Source: Dipylidium caninum (Eukaryota > Platyhelminthes > Cestoda > Cyclophyllidea > Dipylidiidae). Taken from it: a stretch of 64,000 bases of DNA. Both the position numbers and the translations under genes were made by a program. This document shows, piece by piece, positions 25,309 to 36,212 of this stretch; position 1 is the first letter of the stretch; each line of letters starts with the position of its first letter. The stretch is from contig QEYB01001053.1 of the NCBI GenBank assembly GCA_017562135.1, positions 496,001 to 560,000 on the forward strand. Reading direction: 5' to 3'. The notes under the pieces are model-generated. The model was not told where the DNA came from, made no database searches, and was given only the letters and a program-made list of their open reading frames with translations.

Positions 25309-25898
25309 GCCTTACGCTTGCGCAGCCTTCCAGCTTGCTTAAAAGCTGCGTGTTTGCCTAAAAATGGACGCCGTAGTAGTCGCCATATCTCCAAATCCCC
25401 AAGTCGCCGCGGAGCCAGTCAACCGCGCCGCAGTCGCGGTAAACGCGACAAAGTAGAAAGAGAGTTTGTATGAAGAAGGTCTCCACTAAAATGGAGGGAT
25501 GCGAGAGGGTGTGAGGAGGGAGGGAGGAAGAGGCATTTGCAAAAGAAGGCGGTTCCTCGAAGAGCCACGTGATCTCTGGACGCGGAAGGCGTTCCAGGGG
25601 CTGGCAAACTCGTGCCGGGTCGCGTGGTCGGGCGGAGACGCGTAGATGCGGTCCGAGGCAGTGCACATCCACCGATGGGGAGAAAAGGCCGAAGGTGGCG
25701 GGCAAGGTTAGGCGCTGCAGAGGATTTGGTTCTCTAAGCCCAACTAGCGTCAATTCCGATGGTAAAATGACTTCTTCTACGCCATTTGTCGCTTTTACCA
25801 GGACAAAAAGGGCTCTTGGAGGACAGGGCAAGGGGAGGGGACTCCGGCCTGGGGAGGGGGAAGGGGCGAGGAGGGGTCCACTTGGGCGGAGATGAGCA

Positions 25899-27416
25899 TC
25901 ATTTCTTGACAATGGCCAAGTAATACGTCCAGTAGAATATATTGTACATTATGTAGCAGGTGGGGAAGAGGAAACGACTGTAAGCGTCAATTTCGGACTC
26001 TACAGCCACGGGGATGCGACCCTTCTTGCCACCGCCTCCACCGCCCCCACCACCCTTCTTGACGCGGGTCTTTTCAACCACCGACTTAACCAGAAAGGCG
26101 TCCAGATCGTTGAAGTAGGCCAATTGTTCCTGGATAAAGGCCTGATCACCGCGTACGCCTCCACTGCTCTTAATACTCGCCCTTTGGCCCTGCTCGCAGG
26201 CCGCCAACCATCGTGTCAACTCTTCCTTCACAATCACCTCGACGTCGCCTCGCCACGTCTCCTTGCGCTTCCGTCGAAGCATTGTTATGGCGATGGCGTA
26301 CTCCACCAAGACGCCAATGACAAAGATGATGGAGAAGATGAGCCAGAGGTCGATGGCTTTGATGTAGGAGACACGTGGCAAGTTTCCCGTGATTGATGAC
26401 GCCTGAGTTAACAAGCCGAGGAGACTCAACAGGCCCAGAGGGACTCGTGCCGGCGCCGCGTCCACGGAGACGTAGAAGCTCAGCCAGGAGACCATGATAA
26501 TGAGGATGTTGGGGATGTACGTGGTGACGAGGTAGCTGCCCAGCTGACGCTTGAGGCTGAATTGGGCCATGAGGCAGGTGTAGTTGCCGGTGGCTGTGGA
26601 GGACTGGGCTGTGCAGTCCAGAGTGGTGAAATTAGTCGGGGTGTTGAATTCCGAGAGTTGGAGGTTATTCTGCAACTCCACCGGCTCCTTCTCTCGCCAG
26701 AGGAATTTGAGCTCACTCAGGGTGTAGCCATAACTGCCGATGTTCATGTGGCAATACTGCGTGTCCATGGGGAAGGTGGCGAGGTCCATTTGGCACGAGA
26801 AGCGCATAGTAATTTTCTGGCTGTAGAGGACTTCACCATTTGGATGAACACGAAGGAGGTAGTTGGGAAGGGTCATTTTGTGCAAGTAACCGTCTTTACC
26901 ATTGCGGAAGAAGAGATCGGGCAACCAGAGGTTCTCCTTCAGCGTGGGCGAGACCAGCGGCTGGGTGTAATTCTCGAAGCCCTCACGATGAATCCAGGCG
27001 AGACGTGGGTCGGTCCAGGTCTGACGAAGCAGAGCATCAATGTAGTAATCCATGGTGCGCACATCGACTGAGAAGATGGCCAACACTTTCATGTTTATCT
27101 CCACCAGCGTCGGAGTGTCCAACTTCTCTGTTGGACGCTCGTGTGTCTTGTAGTTGGTGAAGAGCATCCCAACTAATCGGTCGCGTTGAGTGATTGCTTG
27201 AGGATCTGTCTGGAGGCTTTGAAGTAAATCACCGCCATAGCCTTGGCCTGTGTTGTAGGTCTCGTCGCGACGGTTAAGAGCTTCGTGGTCGGGCGGCACT
27301 TGGCCAGTCTCGGTGAAGGGGAAGACACCAAATCCACCCTCTAGTTGGAAGGCAACTGAGGGGAAGAAGTGGGAACTCAACAACAGTAGCGAGATTAGCC
27401 GCTTAGGCCAATACAT
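25899..27416 (-). CDS. anion-selective Cys-loop receptor (GluCl/GlyR-like chloride channel)
   Basis: Ligand-gated chloride channel subunit of the plasma membrane, one exon, 505 aa. Order: signal peptide (1-23); extracellular ligand-binding domain with MDYYIDALLRQTW, WLPDLFF and the Cys loop C208-C222 (13 residues between); a second Cys pair C268/C281, typical of GluCl and glycine receptors; TM1 about 294-316; TM2 322-342; TM3 352-374; a long M3-M4 loop with nine consecutive Gly between Lys pairs (455-465); TM4 about 481-502. PAR at the start of TM2 (322-324) predicts anion selectivity. The pore lining is odd: Pro at 2', Leu at 6' and Leu at 12', where relatives carry small or hydroxyl residues. 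Ile360 sits at the position of human GlyR alpha-1 Ala288. GluCl fits a flatworm best; glycine- or GABA-gated alternatives cannot be excluded without the binding-site alignment. Confidence 0.9.
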   Translation of the reverse strand: MYWPKRLISLLLLSSHFFPSVAFQLEGGFGVFPFTETGQVPPDHEALNRRDETYNTGQGYGGDLLQSLQTDPQAITQRDRLVGMLFTNYKTHERPTEKLDTPTLVEINMKVLAIFSVDVRTMDYYIDALLRQTWTDPRLAWIHREGFENYTQPLVSPTLKENLWLPDLFFRNGKDGYLHKMTLPNYLLRVHPNGEVLYSQKITMRFSCQMDLATFPMDTQYCHMNIGSYGYTLSELKFLWREKEPVELQNNLQLSEFNTPTNFTTLDCTAQSSTATGNYTCLMAQFSLKRQLGSYLVTTYIPNILIIMVSWLSFYVSVDAAPARVPLGLLSLLGLLTQASSITGNLPRVSYIKAIDLWLIFSIIFVIGVLVEYAIAITMLRRKRKETWRGDVEVIVKEELTRWLAACEQGQRASIKSSGGVRGDQAFIQEQLAYFNDLDAFLVKSVVEKTRVKKGGGGGGGGGKKGRIPVAVESEIDAYSRFLFPTCYIMYNIFYWTYYLAIVKK

Positions 27417-27512
27417 GATGGCCTGGGGCGAGTGATTCTCCCACAGCGGTTGGGGCGAGGTGTGCGTGTAGAGCTAAAGTGGGAAAATGAGCAAGATCGT
27501 ACGCCGCCCCCT

Positions 27513-27517
27513 CATTG
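27513..27517 (-). promoter_or_regulatory. CCAAT box upstream of the chloride channel gene
   Basis: ATTGG on the plus strand (AGCCAATGAG in gene orientation), about 100 bases before the ATG at 27,416. Motif and position only. Confidence 0.4.
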
Positions 27518-27553
27518 GCTCACGAAACGACCTTGCCGTTAATTAGTCCGCGT

Positions 27554-27580
27554 GCACACACACGCACGCACGCACGCAGC
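27554..27580. repeat. CA/CG-rich microsatellite
   Basis: Alternating CACACACACG and CACG units, a purine-pyrimidine alternating tract with Z-DNA potential, about 140 bases upstream of the channel ATG. Confidence 0.7.
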
Positions 27581-29207
27581 GTCACAGGTCTTGGACCTGT
27601 CTGTCGCGTCGTCTGTCCGTGAGTCGCTTTAAGAAAGTGGAGTTCTGAATTAGAAGGGCTGTATAACGGCCAATAAGCCCACTAATAAACTTCTGTGAAT
27701 GAAGAACGTCGGGCTGCGATTAGATTCGTATGCCCTGTGGCTGGTGCGCAGCCACAGCCTGTCCAGCTCCTTCGTTCCTTTTTAACTAAAAGGCCTCAGT
27801 TACCGCTGAAAGGGTGGTTTGAGCAACAGCCTGTCGGTGGGGAGGTTTAATGCAAGTTATTGGATGCCTTTGCGAAATCGCCAGACGCCAGTGTAAATCA
27901 CACCTCCAAATGCTTGTTGCCATGCCAATGTCATTGAGTTTGGACTTGTTCCACGGCATTTTCATTCTTTTCCATTGCCATGTATGGTCCGATAACTACA
28001 CGTTGGGCTGGCTGTATGGGTTTTCTCCGGACCGTACTCCCACATAATGTGCAGCTTTAACTAGGTCAAAGTCGTTTCGAAAATTTACGGGAAAGACTCG
28101 GTACACACGCTATTGTAATAATTTACGCACTCGGTAAAACTGGATTAATTTTTACATTCTCTTTTAATAATTCGCTGTCTGTTAGAAGTACAACACGCAT
28201 AAGGTCGAGAGAAGAAGAAATAGACACGCTGAAAGACGACGCTCGGTGGAAGAGGACGAAGGTAAAGCGGTGGGATTTACATACTTCTTCATGCCGCCCT
28301 TTTTGGCGTATCATGTGGCCGTCTCAAAAAGTGCACACTACGCTTCTGCGTGTCAAAGGTTTGCAGTGACAATGCTGCATTAAGTGAAGACATCTGTGAA
28401 CGAGAGTATTGTTAAGGATGTTAGGTACTTTCGATCCTGCAAATTCTTAGAAAAAAGCATTACCTACATGTTCGGCCTATTTGATCAAAAATGTGCCCAA
28501 AATAAACTATAAGAATTGAATCTCCAAAACAGTAGGTAAAATGGATTGTCTCTTAGCTCTGAGGCATTTGTAAAGCCGACAAGAAACGAAGACCTTAAAG
28601 GCTAATACAAGGATATTATGAGATAGGGAACGATGCTAACTCCATTGAACGAAAAGTAAATGTGTGTACCAAGTCCACAACATGAGGTATGAGATGGAGG
28701 ATACCATAAAGAAATGGATGGCGGTTAGGCTCAAGAGACTGACGCCTCTGCTGTTAGTGATTGCATTGGGCAGGAAACCACTTATAATAACATACTCCAC
28801 TCTGCATGCGTGTTATCTTTCCTAGCGCAATCGAGAAATTGGTTACAATCAATGCGACTAGAGAAGCGCATTCGTTTTACCTACTTATTTCTTTGCTGTA
28901 ACGAGGGACTTAGTCGAATAAGCTAGCGGGGCAAAGCGGGTAAAACTTTGTTTATTTCTAATTATTTAGGCAAGTGTGCGCTATGAATTAACTTTTAAGT
29001 TGCAATACACACATGACAGAAGTCTTTTCAGTTAAATCACAAAGCAAAATGTCGCAGGCGTATATGAGTGATACCGAATTTGCATCTCCTCACCGAACAT
29101 ATGCCAGAGTATTTATAACTTTTAAAATTATTTAGGAAGCACTATAGTGTTTGAAATCGCATTCACAGGGGAGGCCTTTTGATTGCTTCGCACACAAGGT
29201 CTTCGCG
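27581..29207. other. divergent intergenic region channel / mtSSB
   Basis: Separates the minus-strand channel gene from plus-strand mtSSB. AT-rich toward mtSSB. No exon, RNA gene or repeat could be supported; the open frames are under 80 codons. Confidence 0.45.
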
Positions 29208-30221
29208 ATGTTCGGGCGCTTTTTTATAGGACTTGGTCGACAGCCTTTAAGACCGATTTTAAGATTTTCCTCTACCTCTGATATGATATTTGCTAACGAT
29301 GTCAATCAGGTTAGTCCGATATTTTTACATTTGGCGGTGGCACGTATGTCCTTTGTTGTTGATGCCGTCGTTGGCTCAAGACCTTGAACCGCTTTTCACT
29401 CGACTTCTAATTTTTCAGGAGATTACCTTACATATGTGGGCAATACGAATTTTGAGCTATTTCTACTATTTTGCTTCTACCCTTTGCTTTGGCTTCCAAG
29501 AAATCCTGCTAACAATGTGAACATTAGACAAATTGCGTCGTGGTTCCTGTTATTTTACTTGGTTCATTTATTTGATTTTATTATTTTGACTATCTAATCG
29601 GCTTCAGCGAAATATTCATTTTATATTACGGAATCTTTTTGAGCGTATTTTTCTAATTGCATTTCTGCCACCGTCTATCATTCAGATAACGCTTTTGGGA
29701 TCAGTTGCTTCTACCGGAGTTACACAGGTCGGATCTCAGTCGAGTCCTACATTTGCTTCCTTCAATCTTTTGACTCGTGCCAGATATCGCGCGGCGGATC
29801 GGTACAAGATGAAGTTGGTTTATCACAAGTTCGTGTTTCATTGATTTGTTTATTTTTGACTTTGCCACATGGCTCCGGTTGCAGTAGCTGTCTTCTGTTC
29901 TATCCTCTTTGATTTGTGACATTTTTAACTGTGGAATTCCATCACATTTCTTCCTAATTGGACGCCTTTTTTGCTCTCTGCAGAATCCATGTTTTCGACA
30001 AGCCACTGATAGAGAGAATCAAAAATATCTCTTTAGGTGACAGGGTATACGTTCAAGGATGTTTGTCCTCTTTCAAGAAAGATACGAATGACTGGATGCA
30101 GTGTATCACCGCACAAAATATCATCCTTCATTGCGACGCCGGTAAGCTCCCAGTGAAGGAATCTGCGGTGGTGGATGAAGAAGAGCAAGACCTGGATATA
30201 ATTACAGAGGAGAACAACTAA
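29208..30221 (+). CDS. SSBP1: mitochondrial single-stranded DNA-binding protein
   Basis: Coats displaced single strands during mtDNA replication. Three exons, 29208-29309, 29686-29828 and 29984-30221, keep phase and give 160 aa (human SSBP1 148). The N terminus (MFGRFFIGLGRQPLRPILRF) is a basic amphipathic mitochondrial presequence. The OB fold follows: ITLLGSV, ASFNLLTRARY, KLVYHKIHVFDK (compare KTTWHRISVF in human as recalled), ISLGDRVYVQGCLSSF and QCITAQNIILHCD, ending in an acidic tail (DEEEQDLDIITEENN). The acidic C-terminal tail is more bacterial-SSB-like than in vertebrates. The ATG at 29208 was chosen because it gives the presequence; an upstream in-frame stretch continues to 29151 without targeting features. 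Confidence 0.88.
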
Positions 30222-33200
30222 TTCTTTATTCCATCAGATAGAATGCATTTTTGTAAAGAAGATCTACTACTCACATTTATATTACTAGCCACCTCTTGGC
30301 TATATTCCCATTGTTATCTTGAGAGTATGATAATCGAGAGTATCTTTGTTTTCATTCTAGTCACAGACTCTCTCTGTATTAGCAACTTGTTGCACCATTT
30401 CTTTTAGTGCGGTTATTGAAGAAGCGATAATTATGTGATACTGAATCTTATGGAGCTGGGACAGGTTATTGGGTACCGCTTTGATTAGTCATTGTGGAAT
30501 GACTTTGTCTTAAACACGAATATTGTATGATTTGGAGTAATCTGGATGGCAGTGGTTCGTCGAGAGGCTACCGATTAGGTCCTTTCATTGGCCCCTGATG
30601 GCAAACAGGAAATTTCTCGAGGCGCGTTCAATTTGGGTCGGAGCCCGGGGGAACCACTGAGGTAAAATGGCTTTTGCGGAATGTAGATCAGATCAAGCCT
30701 GTTAGATTTGCGTTGCCTCATCCGATTTAGGCCATTCTTTATGCACGGTATCCGTGGTGCGCCAACTCCTTTAGTTCGCAGTTGTGCGCTGGTGATTTCT
30801 CGGTCAGTATCACAGCGCATTGAAAGTAGCACAGAGACTAAACCTGTTGGATATTCCATCCGGTCGAGGCTCTCTGATGCTATGTTCCCTGCACTCACTA
30901 ACAGGCTGAGGGCCTGAGGGGGCTGAAGGCCATGCGGCGATGTTCGCAGACTCGGATTTGGTGGACAACGTCGTTGCCACCACAACACCTCAATTACCTG
31001 TCATCCAGACCGTCGTTCTATTGGTTGGACCAGTTTGTGACGTGCATAGAGCTGTGAAGAAGGCTAGGAAATATAACATGAGCTGGATTGATTTTAAAGG
31101 AAAATTACATTCTGATTTCACGGCACTAAGACTGTTATCGTCTCCTTTTAATGAGCGTCTCTGGACTAATATGCACGAGTTATGCTGCTATTTCCTTCCG
31201 CTATGCTTTGTTTGTCTCGCCTGTGGTAATAAGTGGTCCATTAAGAGGCCCGAGACGCTTGACTCCTAGCCCTTCTTCTGCAGTTCTTCCTTCGAACCAT
31301 GTGGAAACGAGGGTTTTTTTCGCCTAATCGTTGTTGCATTCTTTTAATAGTGTTTTAAGTGTATGTTACCGTAATAGACAGGGGTTCTTATTGAATCACA
31401 CCGGGAAATGATAATTCCACACACGAATCGGAGGTCATACCGATTAGTGGGAATTGGGAAAGCCGCCGGCTGCTTCCAAAAATTTTGGTGGCAACCATTT
31501 CTGTGACCTATTTGTTCTACTTATTTATTTAAGTAGCGTAGTCTATTTGCGTCCAATTACAGGCAATCTGGCGGCAGGAAATTCGGTTAGCTACTGTCAA
31601 CTCCTGCCCGCAATAGCGGGGATTGGCGACAGGGGATGAAGAGGGTTGGATAACGTCTTATAACGCTCAAGGAATGTTCCTCTCCACTGAATTTGTCAAA
31701 TAATTGCATGTGGCTGCATCAGAACTGTTGTGCTTCGATTGGAATCGCCTTTGATGGACGCCTGGTAGGTTGCCTCACCCTCAGAGACAGCGCCTTTACG
31801 CTATAAATATGACAAGTCTTTGTTTTACTCCGCCGCCTTCTATATCCACGTTTGAGATCTGACTTAGATCGAGGGGGAAGACTTCAAACTCCGTCTTCTC
31901 AACCCACTTGGACTGAGATCGGTGAAGATAGTACGGTTGCCCCCATTTCTCCACTTGTAATCAGCATGAACCGTTTTTTTGCCATTTCTTTACTAAACCA
32001 GTATTTTTCACCTCGCCACTCGATGGTCTGTCCTCACAAACCGGAATTCGTGGAAGCGCCTCATTCCCGGTGAACTGGAGGTCATCACGCCAGTTCGATC
32101 AAGTGGTGTTGAAATTCCAGAGAAAAATTATTCTTTCCGACACGCCACCATGTGTCGTCCTTCTAACATTCCTTGACTACTGTCCGTTCATCAGCCCGCG
32201 CCTAGTTTGGAAGAGCATCCAGTTAGAAACGGCACAAAATTCTCATTCCCAGCTGCTGTATTTCAAGCTATTTCCTCAAACGACGATTCAAACTAAGTCA
32301 TAAGTATTTTCTGGAAGGTTTTTCCCCCTTTCCATATATAGTCTCGTCTCCAGAAGATTGTGGACCCACCATTTCAGTTCGCAATATGCACGCAAAATAG
32401 CTGAAGAAACAGCCTTGTGAACATCTCGGGTTGCACCGCCACCAACTCGGCTTCCGCCATCGCATGGCAGAGCGACAGACGTGGACACGACACTCGTAAA
32501 CTGGAGAGTCGGACCGTCGCTGCCTCAGTGATACCCTCCCGGCTGGCTCGCCACGGCAAGAGGCGCAAGGTCGTCTTGACGACCCCGACAGTCGAAACGC
32601 CAGTCCGAGTCGAGGGGGCAGGTCAGACAGAATGCTCGATGCTCGGAATGGGGAAATCTGTTCAACTGGAAGGTCATAGGCCGGACTCTACTGGTTCATC
32701 AACTTTACAAATTCTTCCACTTCACTGCCACCTGCAATTCCACTTTGTCCCTTCCACGGGGTGCCTCGCGACAGTAGAGTGGCACTCGAGGTGTTACAGC
32801 CTCCACTGTGAATGCAACCCGACGATCAGAGGCAAACTTGAAATGCCGTTGTGCTGGGAAAAAGTGATTGCAAACCACAAGTACTGAGATTTTCGAACTC
32901 TACAAGCGCAGAAGGTACACACTCCACTCAGCCATTTCGCGTCCGGCAGTTGTAATGAGAGCCGCCCCTTCTCCTCGGAGAGGGCGCAATTGCGGTGCTC
33001 ATCCTCGGCCGAGTGGCCCGACTGGCGGACTTGAGAAATTCCCCTCCCGGATGTCGACGCGGTGGCGCCACCGGCCAGCCTGGGGTCTCCCCACCGTGGC
33101 CATCAACTGTCGGGCAGCAGACGCACCCGAGGACACCAACGAAAGCGACGGAAGGCGACTTCCCTGGTTGGAGGAGGGGCGGATGTCGCTCTGGTCAAGG

Positions 33201-34440
33201 CTGCATCCTCGAGCGAGGCTTTTCCGAGGAAGGAGCTCATCATTCCTCCGATAAGCACTGGACCCCGATGTACAGGAGGCTGCTCTCGGGGTGACGGGGG
33301 AAAGCTTCTCTGCGAGGGTCAACGTGCTGTTTAAAGACTTTGGCCTCTCCTTCTTTCGACATTCTTTTACCTTCCGGTTTCCGGCTGCCGCCTCGTCGAG
33401 GACGAAGGAGGTCATTTGCCTTCATCATGCCTGTCCGCAAAGAGGATCTTCTCCCCCCCGCGTGGAGGGAGGACACGCGGGATGCCTGCTGAAGGGGGAG
33501 GGGCGGGGCGAAAGATATATTGTGCATGTCGAAGCACGCTCGGAAGGAGCCTCTTCCTGAAACACTCCAAGTCCGTCGAAGTATTCGCTGAAGTGGAAAC
33601 TTCAGAGAGACTAGTAGCGAAGTAGAAAGGGGCGGGGGGGAGAGGCGGGGGCGGGGTGGTGGTTTATCAACCTCCTCTTGACAAAAAAGAAGGCAGCTGC
33701 GCTTCCTGGAGGGGACTTCTACCGAGTTTCCTTCCCTCCTTCTCGGTTCGCCCCTGATTGCGGCGAATCGGTGAACCAAATCAACGTTTGCTTACACTTT
33801 CCTGCGATTTCTTGCCAACATGACATCTACCAACCCGCCTCCAGGGCCTCATACCTGGTCTGCCACTTCTGCCTGTCCGTGCTGCGAACAACGTGTCCAC
33901 TTCTCGTGATGGCGCGGTTCTCCGCCCTGAAGGCTTCCAGGCACAGCAGGACCGACGATTCTCGCCGGGTGGGGATGAGGATAAAGTCCATTCTGGGATT
34001 AACTTTCAGTCTACATGGATTATGGTGGCGATTAATGACTGTTTTACTCCTCGAACGTTCTGCAACAAAAAGTCCTTCCGACTTCCATCACCACGGGAAC
34101 AGCGAAGTGCGGATGTCCGCGGCGCTCGACGTCAATCGGTCATTGAGTGCGGCGCTGAAAGTAACAGAACAGCTGGACGGTGGTCTGCCGTGCGACATTT
34201 AAGTCATCTGGTCCGTGCAGGATGAACGAGATGCCAGTTCCCTCGGCCGGCGACTCAGAAGCTCACCAGCCGAGCCTTTCCATCCACACACCCGCCCCCT
34301 CCCGACGCGACGCCCAAGTGGGAGGCGACGAGCTCGCCTGTCAGTAAGTGTGGCTGCACATGCCCGAAAATCTAGTCGTGCACACACTCATACACGCGCT
34401 TCTAGGTGTTCCTGTGAGCGTGTGTGTTTGCACCGATTGA
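30222..34440. other. intergenic region mtSSB / LRR gene
   Basis: AT-rich to about 32,300, then GC-rich. The minus-strand frame 30,575-30,988 and plus-strand frame 30,940-31,269 are the longest in the AT-rich part, but neither shows a known family or start context. The 32.4-34.2 kb part has overlapping frames on both strands that look like chance. No RNA gene was recognised. Confidence 0.4.
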
Positions 34441-34463
34441 CCAATCAGACGCGAGTATTTTAT
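34441..34463 (+). promoter_or_regulatory. CCAAT box and TATA-like element of the LRR gene
   Basis: GACCAATCAG with CCAAT at 34,441-34,445, then GTATTTTATG at about 34,455-34,463, roughly 80-100 bases before the ATG at 34,544. Spacing suits a core promoter with a short 5' leader. Confidence 0.45.
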
Positions 34464-34543
34464 GTGCCATAACGTAAACTGTCTGCAGTGGCACTCACAT
34501 TCTTACCCGCCCTCTGAGTAACGGGCTGTCGTTGGCGAGAGGC

Positions 34544-36212
34544 ATGCAGCTTCACATCGGCCTCTTCCTCATCCTCCTCCTTTTCCTCCTCTCCCACGTT
34601 TTCCATCTTCCCGCAGTGCGCGGCGAGGGCTTCGACGACGTCCGATGCAAGGAGTCACCCGTGGCAGGAAACACTTCCAAGATCACGGCAGAGTGTTGGA
34701 TTCAATGCGAGGCTGAGCTTATCCCCTGCCAAACCAACTGGGACACGCTGCACTTGGAGATTGAAGCGGCGGAGAGGAGCACCGAGGGCGCCATGAACCC
34801 CCTCCTCTTCTCGCAATGCGCCAATCTGCGAGTTCTGGCGATTTGGAAGGCCGGTCCGTTGGCCCGACTGCAGAGGGAGGTCTTCCAACCGCTGCCCAAC
34901 CTCGAACGCCTCGTTATTCGCTCCACCCACCTGCACGTCGTTGGTCAAAATCTCCTCCTCTTCCTGCCCAATCTGCAGCTACTCTCCATTACGGAGAGCA
35001 GGGCTCTGCGACGTCTGGACAAGAGTGCTTTGGAACCTCTGCCACATCGTCTGACCACCCTGGACTTGAGCAACAACCACCTCGGCGATATCCTCCAACC
35101 CGGACTGTTCGAGGTTCACGGATTACGAAATCTCTACCTTCAGAATAACAGGATTTCTCGATTGTATTCAGACAGCCTCTCGGGATTATCGGAGTTGAGG
35201 TTCCTTCGTCTCTCCGGCAACCAGTTGTCGAGCTCGTTGGAATCCGCCGTGGGAATAAGCTCGCCCGAGGCGAAGTCTGCCCTGCTGTCCACCCCGAAAC
35301 TAGAAGTTCTCGACCTGGCGAACAACTACCTCACCGAAGTCGCCGGTTGTCAGTGGTCCGGCGGTTGCACGAAGGCGGCGGGTCTAACACGACTGCGGGC
35401 TTTGAACTTGGCCAAAAATCGTCTCACTTGGCTGGATCCCACAGCTTTCGAGGGTCTGCCTGCCCTGACGGAGTTGAGGTTGGAGGGGAACTACGATCTC
35501 TTCCAGGCGGGAAGCCTCCCCCTCGTCCTCTTCGCCCTAACTCGCTCCAGTCATCCCGCGTTGAAGCACTTGGTGATGCCGCACGAGTCCTCTCGCCACG
35601 GAGCCATCGAGATGTGCTGGAGCGGTCCTCCTCCCACGAGAAGCCGAATCCTCCTTCGTGTCCTCGACCACTTGAAGAGGCACTTCTGCGAGGCATCCGT
35701 ACTGCCTCTCGGGGGAATTAGAAACGACGGTGTCCCCCAAAGTCGACATTCCGCTCCTGGATGCGGAGACGCCTGTCGAGGAAGGTCCCGTCTTCGCCTT
35801 CCTGCGAACCACGCACAGATGGGTGCTCACCGGCATCGGCATTGGCCTCCTCCTCATGGGCGTCCTCGTCTCGGCACTCGTCTTCGTCTGTCTTCACTTC
35901 GGCCTTCGTGGCAAGGCGTTGGGAACGCAGAAGGCGGCCAAAGAAGTGACCAGACCCGCCATCGTCTACACTCCGTCCAAGTTCGCCCTGTCCCACATCT
36001 ACCCGCCGGGTGGGTGGGCGTCCGCCTACCTGACGCCACTCAGACCGGTGAATGGGACTCCGTCGACGAGGAATCAGGAGTTGGCGAGGCGCAGGAACGT
36101 CTCCAACTCCGTCTACAGTCTCCTCACGGCTCCGCTGAACCCCGTTCCCGCCGCGGCGGCGTCTGTAAATGTGATCGGTGTTCAAGCCGGGCCGGATCCG
36201 GCTGTTGTTTGA
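34544..36212 (+). pseudogene. leucine-rich-repeat single-pass membrane protein, interrupted by a +1 frameshift
   Basis: Start ATG 34544. Hydrophobic signal peptide (MQLHIGLFLILLLFLLSHVF), a Cys-containing N-terminal cap, then about eight LRRs (for example LTTLDLSNNHLGDI, LRNLYLQNNRISRLY, LEVLDLANNYLTEV, LRALNLAKNRLTWLD) and a Cys-containing flank (MCWSG, HFC). At the G5 run 35711-35715 the frame breaks. In the original frame the protein continues as low-complexity Arg/Ser sequence to 36250. Stepping one base gives a membrane span (WVLTGIGIGLLLMGVLVSAL), a basic stop-transfer and a cytoplasmic tail ending at TGA 36210-36212. The shifted reading would be 555 aa, an ordinary LRR cell-surface receptor or adhesion protein. 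Either one G too many in the assembly or a real lesion explains it; the intact tail favours a sequence error. No specific LRR family was recognised. Confidence 0.75.

Larger units (their letters stand above)
22691..25898. other. GC-rich non-genic region with chance open frames
   Basis: Up to four overlapping long frames occur on both strands (for example 23,285-23,939), which is typical of GC-rich DNA lacking stop codons. None has a domain, signal or splice structure I could support. It contains a (CGT/CGC)n tract and a C22 run. The proximal part is the 3' flank of the channel gene. Confidence 0.45.

Noticed and set aside
26562..27071. 169-codon plus-strand frame
   Set aside because: Exact antisense shadow of the channel gene, whose minus-strand frame has all family features.
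30575..30988. 137-codon minus-strand frame in AT-rich DNA
   Set aside because: Possible retroelement debris, but no catalytic motif (no YADD-type or DDE residues) could be seen.
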